Assembly: GCF_041260155.1 (NCBI RefSeq)
Contig: NC_091932.1
Span: 25,448,746 to 25,512,745 of the forward strand
Reading direction: 5' to 3'
Length of the DNA stretch: 64,000 nucleotides
Source of the DNA: Ptychodera flava
Taxonomy: Eukaryota > Hemichordata > Enteropneusta > Ptychoderidae
A program made the translations under genes and the position numbers. The notes beneath the pieces are model-generated. The model was given only the letters and a program-made list of their open reading frames with translations, searched no databases and was not told the origin of the DNA. This document shows, in pieces, positions 1 to 11,693 of the stretch. Position 1 is the stretch's first letter, and each line of letters starts with the position of its first letter.

Positions 1-339
1 AGGTTTGGTCATGTCCGTGCGTCCGTTCACGCCTAGTACCCAACCCCAAACAGATGCACGTCGATTTGTTTCACAATGCTTTCAAATTTGGCCGTGTTAG
101 AGGACTTTTTAGTTTACACCTCCATAGACTCCCATGTATAAGGCAGTTCTCCATAGATTCGCATGTATGATGCCAAGAAAAATAAAAATTTAGTTTCTCA
201 TCGTATTCATATTGCCTAAAGGATGCAGTGACAGTTTTTTTGTCCCCACGGATAAAGTCCAGGGGGCTTATAGATTGGCTCATATCCGTCCGTGAGTCCA
301 TCAGTGAGTCCATCGGTTCACGCAGATATCTCAGACATT
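1..339. repeat. lead-in to interspersed/tandem repeat
   Basis: This stretch has near-repeated phrases such as GTCCGTGCGTCCGTTCACGC (10-29) and CCGTCCGTGAGTCCATCAG (288 onward), and runs straight into the 225-bp tandem units. It looks like the non-tandem head of the same repetitive element. No coding potential is recognisable. Confidence 0.45.
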
Positions 340-1225
340 TTGACAAAATATCATGTGACCTTGGTGACCTTTGACCTCAAATATACATTATTGTCCATAA
401 CTCAGTAACCACAAGTGCTAAACCTTTCATATTTGGTATGATGGGACACCTTATGACGCCACATATTGTACTCCATTAATTATGTGCATATCTAATTATG
501 AGCGAGCCAATAGAGCAAGAGGTCTGATTTTGTATATAGGGATAAGTTAACAATATAATTTGTTTGACAAAACTTCACGTGACCTCAATGACCTTTGACC
601 TCAAATATACATATTTGTCCACAACTCAGTAACCACAAGTGCTACACCCTTCATATTTGGTATGAAAGGACACCTTATGACACCATATTGTACCTCATTA
701 ATTATGTGCATATTTTATTTTGAGCGAGCCAATAGAGCTAGAGGTCTGATTTTTGGTATATAGGAATAACTTAGCAATACAATTATTATGACAAAATGTG
801 ACGTGACCTCAATGACCTTTGACCTCAAATATATATATTTGTCCACAACTCAGTAACCACAAGTGCTACATCCTTCATATTTGGTATGATAAGACACCTT
901 ATGACACCACATATTGTACCTCATTGATTATGCGCATATATAATTTGAGCGCGCCAATAGAGCTAGAGGTCTGATTTTTGGTATATGGGAATAACTTAGC
1001 AATACAATTATTTTGACAAAATGTCACGTGACCTCGATGACCTTTGACCTCAAATATATATATTTGTCCACAACTCAGTAACCACAAGTGCTACACCCTT
1101 CATAAATGGTATGATGGGACACCTTATGACACCACATATTGTACCTCATTAATTATGCGCATATCTAATTCTGAGCAAGCCAATAGAGCTGGATGTCCGA
1201 TTTTTGGTATATAGGGATAACTATA
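340..1225. repeat. 225-bp tandem satellite, about four units
   Basis: The phrase TGACCTTTGACCTCAAATAT recurs at about 365, 589, 813 and 1038, giving a period of 224-225 bp. Each unit continues through a shared block including CAACTCAGTAACCACAAGTG and GAGCGAGCCAATAGAGC. Units differ by scattered substitutions, so the array is not brand new. Each unit carries three TGACCT half-sites spaced by 3 and 1 bases, and three of the units carry an ACGTGACC at the front. No gene lies here. Confidence 0.85.
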
Positions 1226-1535
1226 GGGTAGAAATCTAAATATGCCCATCTAAATATTAGACATCTACCATCGAGAACAAAAGAAATTTGCTGTAATTTG
1301 AATATTTAAGGAGTTTAAGCAATTCCCGCTATAAATAAAGAACCCCTGCCTCAAACTCCACAAAAGTTGCTAGACATATTTTGCCGTTGTCATGCCATTG
1401 CTTCGTTTAATAACCAGTTAATCAAATGCCTCATTGACAGGAGGAAATTCAAGACCATATTTGAATAGTAGTATATATTGTCCTCAAAATTACTCTATCA
1501 CGGCCCAAGTACTCATTGCCTTCAGCAATACTGCC

Positions 1536-1538
<3 letters not shown>

Positions 1539-1600
<62 letters not shown>

Positions 1601-1650
1601 TTATTTATTTATTTATTTAGTTAGTTAGTTAGTTATTTATTTAGGATTTC
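1539..1650. repeat. (TTA)n then (TTTA/GTTA)n microsatellite
   Basis: About 62 bases of pure TTA/ATT repeat are followed by imperfect TTTA and TTAG units to about 1650. The open frame through it, encoding poly-Leu, is a repeat artefact. Confidence 0.9.
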
Positions 1651-2161
1651 ATACCTGTCCATATACATTACAGAGTAAGACAAATACATAAATATACTGA
1701 AAATAAACTAGGTTTACTATTGGAAGTTTTATTGTCGCAGAAGATAGTCTCCAGTGACTTTGCTTAGGGTGGTCTCTATTGTTATGCGGCTAAGATTAAT
1801 CAGTAACCTGGCCTGTCAGTTTGTCTTCCACAACATACAGCTTTATGATTAAACTGAATAATGAATGCAATAATTTGAGCGGGTGAAACGTCTTTCTGTT
1901 CGACTTAATCCCGCAAAGATGCACCTGTCATTGTCGTTCGTTTCACTGCCCTTCTGTCTCCGCGTTTGAAGAGTAACTCAGCTCAACAGTTGTGTCTCCA
2001 GTCCCTAAGTTTGTGCGTGCATACTGTCTCTGTTGATAAGTTCTGACAATCGAAATGGAGAAGCGCAAAGGTGAACATCGAGTGATCTCTGCAATCATGT
2101 AATTCAGACTTCTGTTTCATCTTCTCCATTTTTATCCACTGCAACTTGTCAATGACACGAT

Positions 2162-2262
<101 letters not shown>

Positions 2263-3500
2263 TTTCTTTACAGAGGTGATTTTAATTGAAGAATTCAAAG
2301 CACTACATTTATAATAATGGGATGGAAAAGAAAATATCTCGATTGTTTTAAAATCGATGAAAAACATTATAAGGGGGAATAAGACATTTGCGCACGTATA
2401 GAACTTTAGTTGCAATTTGCTGATGTATGCTCTTTCGAATGGCAAACGGCCCAACCAACATATACATTTCCGATATTTTCGTCGCCATGGCAACACACTT
2501 AAATTGAACACGTGACATTTTCTCTATCTCTTGGATTATCTGATACAATGGAACCCTTTCATCGGCTGAAATGTTTACTTTCCAATACATTTCTAAAGCC
2601 AGCCGGTCACAAATATTAACCTACGATATCAAAATATATGTAAAATTCACACGGGCTTGGCGAGAGGGACTTTGTGCCTGTAACTTTAGCAGGTGTCATT
2701 CTATTTAAGAACATCACTCGGCAATTAAGGAGTAACGACACCACTCTTGACTCTCAACTGGAAAATCGGCAGGACTTTATGTATAATTCATTACTACTGT
2801 TGATTTCACATATTCGTCATGCGCAGTCTGACAGTTTGTGGGGCTGATAAGTCAATACGTCGTTAGGAGATAATTTATTTATGGAGGAGGAAAAAGGGCC
2901 TCGAAAACGTTTTCAAAAGCTAAAGGGAACACTTTCAATTCTTTCTTGCTTTGACGCAGGAGTATGACATTAGCAGGTCAACTCGCGGAGGCAACCCCCT
3001 TCACCAAATGTAAACAGTTCAGTACAAGTAACCTTTTTGTTTGACAAACGTAGCATTGCCGGTAACCTTGCAGGCAGTCACCTGCCAGGTGGGAATACTC
3101 ACGTCTGCTGGGAAATGATTGGCAACCAGCAATAAATATCAAACGATTTACTAACTCAAATTTGCTGACGATATTGCAATAGGCATTTTTATGGGCTCTA
3201 AATGACATTACATCTGGGCGTCTTTTGTGTTGTTCAGAAAATTCCAATTTGTTGCTATAACACAGACGATATGTAAGTCGAGGTTAAAGTTCAACGAATA
3301 ATTTGGTAGGTACGATCGGCTGCAATCGGAATAGCTGTCAGCGAAAGTGGTAATGTTATACCAAACATATGTACCAGGACGTGAGGTCGGGTATAGGTCG
3401 TGAAATTGATCAATTATAGGATGTTTTCTGAAAGATAAACTACAATACAAAACAATCCTTCAAGCCGCGAGCATGCGTCGTTTAACTCCTTTATTTAGCA

Positions 3501-3502
<2 letters not shown>

Positions 3503-3554
<52 letters not shown>
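3503..3554. repeat. (CT)n microsatellite
   Basis: Pure CT runs interrupted once by an extra T near 3515. Confidence 0.9.
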
Positions 3555-3559
<5 letters not shown>

Positions 3560-4946
3560 TTCTCTGACTCTCTCCTTACCCCAAGGTAAACAATCTTTAT
3601 TGTTAAGTTTCTTGTTATGGAAAAAATGCAAATACCCTCTAAAACGTAAGAATACGGCAATTTTAGTCCTTTTACCATAGGATTTTACACGGCAAGCCTA
3701 ATTTTTAAATTTAAGCGAAACCCGATTCGTATCATTGTGTTCTGCCAAACCCAAATCTTGTCAATCTGAAGATCACGTTAATCTTAAATCCTGATAATTC
3801 TCGCGAGAAAGTTAGATTTCGTGCTGTAAATACTCCCACGAAAGTGTTATTTGTTTGCATCGACTCGTGCAATCTTGAACTTTCAAGGCTAAGCGGATTT
3901 GCATTTGTCCTACCCAGTGGAAAGTGGGACACGCTCAGCTTTATTGCATTATTGACGAGACGGTGAGAACGTTTGCCCCTTAACAGGTGGTCGATGGATT
4001 ACTGTCCGTGATTTGGTGAATTTGTATTTCACATTGAAGTAGGTGAAATATGACCACACACTCTATGCAAATTTCCTGCTGCGGTTCCATAATAATAATA
4101 ATAATAATATTTTGTTGATTGCTTGTAAATATAGGATTTACATCACATTTGTGGCAATAAAAGTGTAATACAAAAATAAGTTCAAACTTTCTCCAATAAA
4201 GATAAAGTAATATAGTATAATAAAAGTAATAATAAATATTAATAATAAATATAACTAGGTATTCCTTTGTTTACATAAAGTAATAATATAATCCATATGT
4301 GGTGCTACATATGTTCCATATGTAGTGACGGGGATTAAATACCCAGTGTACTTAGCGATAGCTGGGCGGTAACCTTTGATACGTTCTCAAATATAAGTTC
4401 ATTGTCGATAAATCACACTGCCACTCCACAGATCTTGTCGAAACGCCAAGTGTACAACTCGCCGACATATCCCGCGTGTGTTTTAATGCCCAATGTTACT
4501 GATTACGACTGAAATTCGGTTCAGTTCAGAATTTATTTGTCAACATCAACGACACACATCACGCACATTGCAGACGATACATTCTGTCCGAAAATCTCAT
4601 TTGCATAATTCCAAAAAACACTCAGATAGAAGAATAAGACAATGTGTAATTATAAGCTCTGTAGATATAAAATATTTCATAAAAACTACAGTCTGTGTTC
4701 CTTCACGTGCACAAAACGATCCTGCGAGGCGTAACGAAGTCTCTCAGCATCAAAGAAAACAGTGCATGTTAAAAATTGGCGGGAATTATGAAAAGAACTT
4801 GAATAGAACGTCATCACCGTAGAAATTAAACAAGCTGTTGTAAGTCAAGCTAGTTTCGTGACTTTGGAAAAAATATTGAGTTTGGTTTGGATCCATACTC
4901 TCCACATCAAGTAACAGTACTTTTTGATGTTTCTCATCGTTGCCAG

Positions 4947-5036
4947 GGAGATGGGTATCAGGTCCTTACACGAGTCAAACTACAGAAACCACGACGTTGA
5001 CGACGACGACACAAAACCAAGGCTCACCGTGTAAAG
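4947..5036 (+). CDS. gene 1: putative Thr-rich linker exon
   Basis: A pyrimidine-rich stretch ending TTGCCAG is followed by 90 open bases and a GTAGGT donor. Read in phase 1 the exon encodes 29 whole codons ending QNQGSPCK, with many Thr (ETTTLTTTTQ). It leaves one G which, with AA from the acceptor at 6267, makes Glu and leads straight into KFTREDILLIF, the helix of the third EF-hand. The bases around the donor resemble those around the exon 1 donor of gene 3 (both continue GGTTTGA-TTT), suggesting common origin. There is no in-frame ATG after a TGA at 4925, so this must be an internal exon with its start upstream. The phase fit and the donor support it, but the splice sites are read by eye. 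Confidence 0.45.
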
Positions 5037-5742
5037 GTAGGTTTGAATTTCCCATTTCTACGAGTAAGCCGGCCCGCCGACCAGGTATGACTGGCGTCCT
5101 CGTTTGTTTGCGTCATATCCTGCAGGCGGGCTGAATATTTAAAATTATGTTTCAGTAACGTGACTCAGAATCCGTTAAAGATGTAGTCACTTTGTGATTT
5201 TCAGTCATTCTTTCCAGGAATTCGAGAGGAGCTTTCAGCGAAATACCTGACAAATTAGACAAATTAACATCAAGGTAAATTCTTGGATTGGAAATCGACA
5301 AAATGGCCCAAGGCGTAGGAAGTTATAAGTGCAACAAAATTGCCGCGCAGCAGCATTTTGAAAATCCAACACCTGTAGCAAAGCGCCCATGTAAAAGACA
5401 GATCTCATTAGGGGAAAACGACGTCAAATAAATTCAATTTCCCTCCAAATTTCCGTCGCCATTTCTTTCTTTAGCGATATGTAGGGCGTCTGTTTGTCTT
5501 CCTGTCTTGGAGCAGGATCGGAATATACTTCACGACGATGCTGTATCGCAGAGGATAGAGTTGCTTGTAACTTATGATAGCTTTTTTATAAACTGCTCTC
5601 CAAGCGTACAAGTCATTTCTAAATCGTGATAGGTATTAAGAGAGCCAAATAAGAGTAAAGAGAACAATATTTGAATTACCACGTAGTATACGAATATAAA
5701 CGGATCAATAGACACTTAATCTACTAACCTCATCATCTATAT
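5037..5742 (+). other. putative gene 1 intron
   Basis: Intron sequence under the model joining 5036 to 6267. It contains an exon-like segment at 5218-5274 with good splice sites, discussed among the rejected items because its phase does not fit. No other feature is seen. Confidence 0.4.
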
Positions 5743-5921
5743 TTCATGTACACACGTATACATACATACAGACATACATGTATACAAACAGACAGACAGA
5801 CAGACGTATACTATAGTACATACATACATACATACATACATACATACATACATACATACATACATACATACATACATACATACATACATACAGACAGAAA
5901 GACAGACACAGACAGACAGAC

Positions 5922-5998
<77 letters not shown>

Positions 5999-6220
5999 TA
6001 TAGACATACAGACAGACAAACAGATACTGACAGACACACTGACAGATAGACAGACAGACTGACTACTGATTGACAGAGAGACATACAGACAGACAGGCAG
6101 AGATAGATAAATAGACAGATAGATACATAGATACAACATACATACATACATACATACATACATACATACATACATACATACATACATACATACATACATA
6201 CATACATACATACATACATT
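5743..6220. repeat. compound (TACA)n-(GACA)n-(CATA)n microsatellite
   Basis: Runs of TACA (5818-5892), GACA with CACA variants (5893-5996), a decayed GACA/GATA segment (6000-6135) and CATA (6137-6218) form a block of nearly 480 bp. Its right end is only about 47 bases before the gene 1 acceptor. The long frames rich in Tyr-Val-Cys-Met or His-Thr-Tyr-Ile are repeat artefacts. Confidence 0.95.
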
Positions 6221-6266
6221 TGCAGGGCCAGGGTACAGTAACCATTTTGTCTGTATTGTGTTGCAG

Positions 6267-6493
6267 AAAAATTCACCAGGGAAGATATTTTACTCATTTT
6301 CAAAGCCATGGACAAGGACGGCAACGGGTACTTGACTGCCGATGAAATTAGGCAGACTCTGGTTGAAACCAAAGCGTATGAGAACGAAGAACAGGTTCAG
6401 AAAATGATCACGGAAGCTGACAGGGACGGCGATGGTCGAATAAATTACCTGGAGTTCACTGGTGTTATGGACTTCGTCAATTCAAAACCATAG
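6267..6493 (+). CDS. gene 1: final exon, calmodulin-like EF-hands 3-4
   Basis: The acceptor TTGTGTTGCAG precedes an open frame read in phase 1 that ends at TAG 6491-6493. It encodes 74 whole codons with two EF-hands. The first loop is DKDGNGYLTADE and the second DRDGDGRINYLE, both with acidic or Asn ligands at 1, 3 and 5, Gly at 6, a hydrophobic residue at 8 and Glu at 12, so both should bind Ca2+. The linker AYENEEQVQKMI is close to AYEDNEQVEQMI in gene 2, making these two genes the nearest relatives in the cluster. The C-terminal tail is only FVNSKP. It corresponds to the C-lobe of calmodulin. The role is inferred as a Ca2+ sensor. The matching N-lobe exon was not found in the window. Confidence 0.88.
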
Positions 6494-8472
6494 CGCAATG
6501 GCAGTTCGGTCACGTGACTTCTCCTTTGCGTCCATCATGTCAGTAGGCGTGTATCTTCAATGGAAGCAGTCTTTTCACCTGTTTCGAAATTCCATCGTAA
6601 AAGGGTCGGAAGAACTCTCTCACAGAACTTCGCCAGCGAGAATCTTGCATCTCTCGTCGGAAGCTGAGTGCCATGACAACGTACGTCGCGTGACGGCGGA
6701 ATAACGGCAAAAGTGCACCGACATATTCATCTTTGGTCACGGCAACGTCTCCTTCATTCATCGTTACGGGGTGCACAGGGTGGGACGTCGCAACAAAGTT
6801 TGGCGCACATCGGAGATTGAAAAGATGAAACCGGCTTGTCCGGAATGCAACATGCTTATAGCGGTAAAGTCTTCAAGTAACAAGAAGAAGGGCGGAATGC
6901 ACGTTCTCGTATTTCAATTCTGTATTATCCAGCAAACGTTCACGGTATCTATGTAAATGAGGCAATAACAATCCACTAGACTCTGATATAACACCGAGTG
7001 TCTATCAGTAATATTAAGTCTTATGTGTTTTGCCACTTGCCAGTGTACATAATTTAGCTCTTTCAGTTTTATGTCAGTCACTAAAAATGTACTCTCCAGC
7101 AACAATAAGTTGTCTTACGAAAATAAGACATACATTCGGCATATGTTCGTAACTTTGAAAGCCTTTTTCAATTGTAAATAGTGATATGCAGGTGTTCTGT
7201 GTCACAATCCGGAATAGAGGCGTAGTTTAGACAACACTGCTTTTTCGTGACTCGTCGTCGAGCTCATGAGCCTGCGCTTTGGGGTAGGCTGTCCACCTAA
7301 ACATGAACATCTCCACCTTCTTTGTGCCACGGTGAATAATTCATTGCAATGTGATTCTTCACGTTCGCGTCATGAAGTTAAAAAAAAAACACATGAAATA
7401 TTAAAAACTCAACATTGAGTCTGATTTCTGTTTTATCACGTCTACAGAGATCGCCATCTGTCGCCCTGTCAGTGAAAGCAAAAGGTCGCCCAGCATTACA
7501 ACGTTATGATTGTTTCCAGGTATTACATAAACATTCAACTGAATTTGTTGTAAATGATATTTAAACTCCGGGTAATTACGATGCATTAACTTGTAATCAG
7601 CCTATTTTTGCAGGTACCCCTATGGGCAATTTGTAACAGCTGTACACTATATGCTTTTGTCTTCTTGTTTGCTTCCCACCAGTACCATTTACACGTATAC
7701 GACTGGTGTAACTATAGTGCAATGCTAACCCTCTTTCTCCAATGACCGCACACTCTTCGGCCCTTTATGTCGGATCTCGCTTCCACCTCCATGGCCAAAC
7801 GCTTGAATTTATTTTTCAATCGTAGATTAATTTTTGACATGATAAGCATAATATCCTGCATTTTTACGTCACGAATTTATTGTCATTTATGTTTAGTTTT
7901 CCGTTATTATTGATTCTCGTTGAAAAGCGTTCTATTGTCCCTAGCTACAACATGCATGATTTCATTTTTTCTAAGTCCACTAATTTTTGCTGCTTTGTCA
8001 CACGATGTGTCTTTTTTAATCAAATTTGTAAAATTGCACGGAAAGTGATACTTAAAATAACCACGTTTTCATATGTTTCCTTCTTATGACTTCCAAAATA
8101 TTATTCGTAGTGTCTTTTCAGGCACTTTGGTGTTCAAATTAAACCAGGGTGATGCCACAATACATCAGGCGATGACGAACTCAGCTCGATAGCTACAAAT
8201 TGCGGTGTACTCAGTGTCTTCATTGAGTTCGCCGATGAGGGCGTCTTCTGAGTACTGATGCCCCAGTTCGTTGATGATTGAGTATTCTATGCAGTGGTTT
8301 GGCACATAATTTTCCTCGAGTTTACCGCCAGCATCGTATCAGACAAAAAAATGTAGTCATTTTTACATAACGGGTAATACAATATTGTATTAAGACATGA
8401 ATAAACTTCAGCTCTCTAAAGTACTAGTTGTCCGCGTTCCCTTTGTACACATAGCCAAATCTTGTTTTAACT
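6494..8472. other. intergenic, 3' of gene 1
   Basis: The beginning is presumably the 3' UTR of gene 1. No AATAAA occurs close to the stop. The nearest clear one is near 8400, which is far. No exon, RNA gene or element was recognised. Confidence 0.4.
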
Positions 8473-8839
8473 TTAAGGTAATACAGGCTTCAAAATCTGT
8501 GGGACTTAAACTTTTGTTCAAAATATATTCCTCGATGAAATTTTCAATCATTCTCTTACAAAATCAAGAATGAACATTGGGGTCACCGTGCAAAGTTTGG
8601 AACTTTAGAAACAAATTACCCTACATTTACTGATATTTGAAATTCAAAATGGCTGCCATCCCTGTGCCATAACTCTATGGGGGAAAGCAAAATTTTCGCA
8701 TTACAAACAAGCTAAGACGCTGAAGTATTTTTCTCACTTCAAGAGCTTTCTTGAATGAGCCTCACAAGGCGTATCCCAGAAAATTATCGTAAAAATTTGA
8801 GAGTCCGAATATCTATCCACGAGGCGCATTCTACCTTAA
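8473..8839 (+). mobile_element. TTAA-flanked MITE, family A copy 1
   Basis: It begins TTAAGGTAATAC and ends GCGCATTCTACCTTAA, so imperfect terminal inverted repeats of the form GGTAG are bounded by TTAA on both sides. Shared internal landmarks across the family are AACTTTTGTTCAAA near the left end, GGGGTCACCGTGCAAAGTTT in the middle, and AAATTCAAAATGGCTGCCAT. There is no transposase. TTAA target duplication with ends starting GG is typical of Kolobok-type elements; this family assignment is an inference. Confidence 0.7.
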
Positions 8840-9190
8840 CTCCTCGAAATTAAAAGACTTACATCTTTCCCTCAATTTTTTCGCAAGGAAACTTTAAACA
8901 ATTCCCTTTCACAATCAAGAACAAAACACAGGGGTCACCTTGCAAAATTCTGTACTATAGAGATACAATTTGTCCAATATTATCAGACTCTTGAAATTCA
9001 AAATGGCCGCCATTCCTATACGATATTCCTATGGAGAGAAATTATTTTTTCCGTTCTCGCAAAAATAAGACGTTCGAAAACTTTGTTTACTCTATGAGCT
9101 TCAAAATGGGTCCCCACATGTGTTAGGTTAAAAAAATATATATTGTAAAATTTTGGGAGTTCCACTATGTCCCTTAGCGTGTTCTCCATC
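8840..9190 (+). mobile_element. MITE family A copy 2, degenerate, in tandem with copy 1
   Basis: Directly abutting copy 1, it repeats the same order of landmarks: CTCGAAATTAAAAGACTTAC, CAGGGGTCACCTTGCAAAAT and AAATTCAAAATGGCCGCCAT. It ends near TCCCTTAGCGTGTTCTCC, a decayed form of the family end. Confidence 0.6.
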
Positions 9191-11322
9191 TCTCCACAAA
9201 TGTCGGATACATGATTTTCTCTGCTAGTGTGTCAGACGATGAGATGCAATTGAACCGTTCTGTATTTTAATTTTAATCAGATCTGACAATTATTATAAGG
9301 AAGTGTCCTGCATTCTTTTTTCCTGTGATGTCTATACATTACCTTAACATACACCCCAACTCAGAGTATAACGGCCCGCAACGTGACAACAGCAATCACA
9401 AACCTGTAGTCCTGTGGAAACCAGGAGACGTGAAAAAGAGTCTGGATTCTGAAATATCTGCAGGCAATTTCTGACAATAGATTTGATGACAGGTCTGTCA
9501 TTTCTGATATTAGAAAAATTTAACAATGGATTAAACTGTCTGTACAGCAGATGTGTACAGCTGCGACCGCGACATCCAATACATAGTAAATTGCATGGCT
9601 GTGTACATTCATGTACTGAAATACCTGACACAGGGTCTGAAATCTTAATGACATTTACGCCCTTTGATTGCTTTCAATACGATGGAATAAGGAATATCAG
9701 TTGTTCGTCAAGGTCATGCCCTGAATTACGCCTTCAGATTTCTGTCTGAGTATGCTACTAAAGACTTTGAAGTTTTGACAAACGACTTTCTAGGGTGACA
9801 CTTACGATTGTGCAAGGGATTCTTGGAGTTAGGTAAACGTGACGCATGAATGCCATTGACGTCTTGAAGTGCAACCCGCGAAGTATCGAGTTGTAAAACA
9901 CAATGTCAGCGCTGTAAAACACGAGAGACGTAGTATTTTAAGGAGCGGCCGCCATCCATTGAAACTACACGTGCATTCCTTTGGTCGACTTACTTTGCTT
10001 TGACGTTAAAAGCGCAAATGATGATTTGCTTACTCAAGTGACAGACTAAAAATCGTCATCGTGTATGGATTCTCGGCTCCTAGCCTTGTTTTGGCCGGCG
10101 TTGTCGGTCACATTGTACCCATACAAGACTGAACATTTCAGTCTAAGTGAAATACACGTTGAGATATCAGTGACACAGTACACAATAACACCTTCAATGC
10201 ACGTAATCATACAATTTAGAGTATACAATACGTCGATGTCTGGGTCGTGATTTCCGGGCCAGAAACTGTCAGTATTGTAATATGAAACGGGTGACAAAAT
10301 ATTCAATTACCAACATGACGAAGTCAAAGAACATACATTGCTATTAAGTATAAATATAAAAATGTGTGTTTCCAGTAACCCTACCTACCGTAGGGTAGGG
10401 TTACTGGAAACCTACCGACCCTGGTGAATCCTCTAAATGTAACCTATTATATGGATTTCAGCTAACCGAACGGAAAATGAGAAAATCCTCCTACCAACCT
10501 AATTTTTCGGAGGCATGTTACGGGAAACAAAAATATCTTTTTGTATGGCCTAAGAACCTGGCGATACGAATGTTAATTAATTAAGCCAAGTGCTAGGAGT
10601 GCACTGTATAGCAACAGTTTTGAATATCTGCATCATGAAAATCTGAACACGAACCCGAAAATAGCCGAGTATAGCCGAGTATAGCTCCGTTACGTTGAAT
10701 ATATTTTCTAGACAATGTAGGCAATGACGCAACGAACAACATGTTGGGCGTGTAAATACTGTTTCGATATTTGGCAAATATTAATCGGAAGACCTTAAAC
10801 GTTAACGTACAGGAGAAGGATGACCAGTTAAAGTACGTATTCCGGTCCCCTTGAGCGAGTATTTTTAGTATATAAGTTCACACTACCGTCGAGTCACGAT
10901 TTATCAGATCGCGGATTTTGGCACACCTTGCAATTAGATTAGCGAATTACCGATCAAATAGCCAGGGAGATTGAAACAAACCTGTCATCTTGTAGAAAAG
11001 TCTTCGTGCATTTGCCGTTTGCTCAGTGACAGGTCGACTCTATTTTATACTGCATGCGTCATACGCGGGTTTTTTTCCTCCACTGCGTTAGGCCGCTACC
11101 ATGGTCAATAAAGTATAAAGTTACGTGAATACCGTATGTCTTCTTTGTCCTTTCCATCTATGCATCTGATGGAGGAGACTGTTGTCCTCGGAATAAGTTT
11201 ATCCAAGTGTACTACCAAGACCACAACTTTAAATTAGTAGAGTGACGTCAGAGGAGTCAGAGGGACAATCACCATATCGATGGTGTTGCCGATGAAACTC
11301 TTGTTTATCGTACATGCAATTT
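9191..11322. other. intergenic, no gene recognised
   Basis: Short frames on both strands lack codon structure or known motifs. The only structure I see is the hairpin at 10368-10411, listed separately. Confidence 0.4.
10368..10411. repeat. 18-bp perfect inverted repeat (hairpin)
   Basis: GTTTCCAGTAACCCTACC at 10368-10385 is followed by an 8-base spacer and its exact reverse complement at 10394-10411. Confidence 0.9.
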
Positions 11323-11693
11323 TGAAGGTAGAACGCGCCTCGGGTACAGATATTTGGACTCTCAAATATCTACAATTCGTTTTTGATCTACAACTTGTTG
11401 GGGCTCATTTTAAAGCTCTTGGAGAAAGAAAAACTTTCATTATCTTGGGTTTTTTTCGAAAATCCAAAATTTGATGCACAGAGTTAACACAGTAATGGCG
11501 GCCATTTTGAATTTCAAATACCGCAAAATGTCGGGTAATTTGTTTCGCTACTTCTAAACTTTGCACAGTGACACCCCCCCCCCCCCCGATTTTTATGGTT
11601 GATCTGTTGAGAGAATAGTTGAAAGTTTCATATACGAAAGTTTGTGCAAAAGTTTAAGTCTTTCACTTTCGAGGCGCATACTACCTAAGTTAA
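11323..11693 (-). mobile_element. MITE family A copy 3, reverse orientation
   Basis: The left end is TGAAGGTAGAACGCGCCTCG, and the right end on the opposite strand reads AGGTAGTATGCGCCTCGAAA. Internal landmarks (ATGGCGGCCATTTTGAAT, CTTTGCACAGTGACACC) are those of copy 1 in reverse order. A C-run of about 14 bases is embedded near 11575. Confidence 0.7.

Noticed and set aside
4951-5034. ATG start giving MGIRSLHES..., a possible acyl-anchor exon for gene 1
   Set aside because: The frame meets TAA just before the donor at 5037 and is out of phase with the EF exon at 6267. The alternative frame through an internal exon fits phase 1.
5218-5274. 57-base exon-like segment with good acceptor and GTAAAT donor
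   Set aside because: In phase 1 it contains a stop. The open reading requires phase 2 and cannot join the EF3-4 exon at 6267 without another unseen exon.
5737-6372. Long Tyr/Val/Cys/Met frame (211 codons) on the minus strand
   Set aside because: It is the translation of tetranucleotide microsatellites. The same holds for poly-Ile, poly-Met and Tyr-Ile frames at 14487, 43367, 53690, 58028 and 62397.
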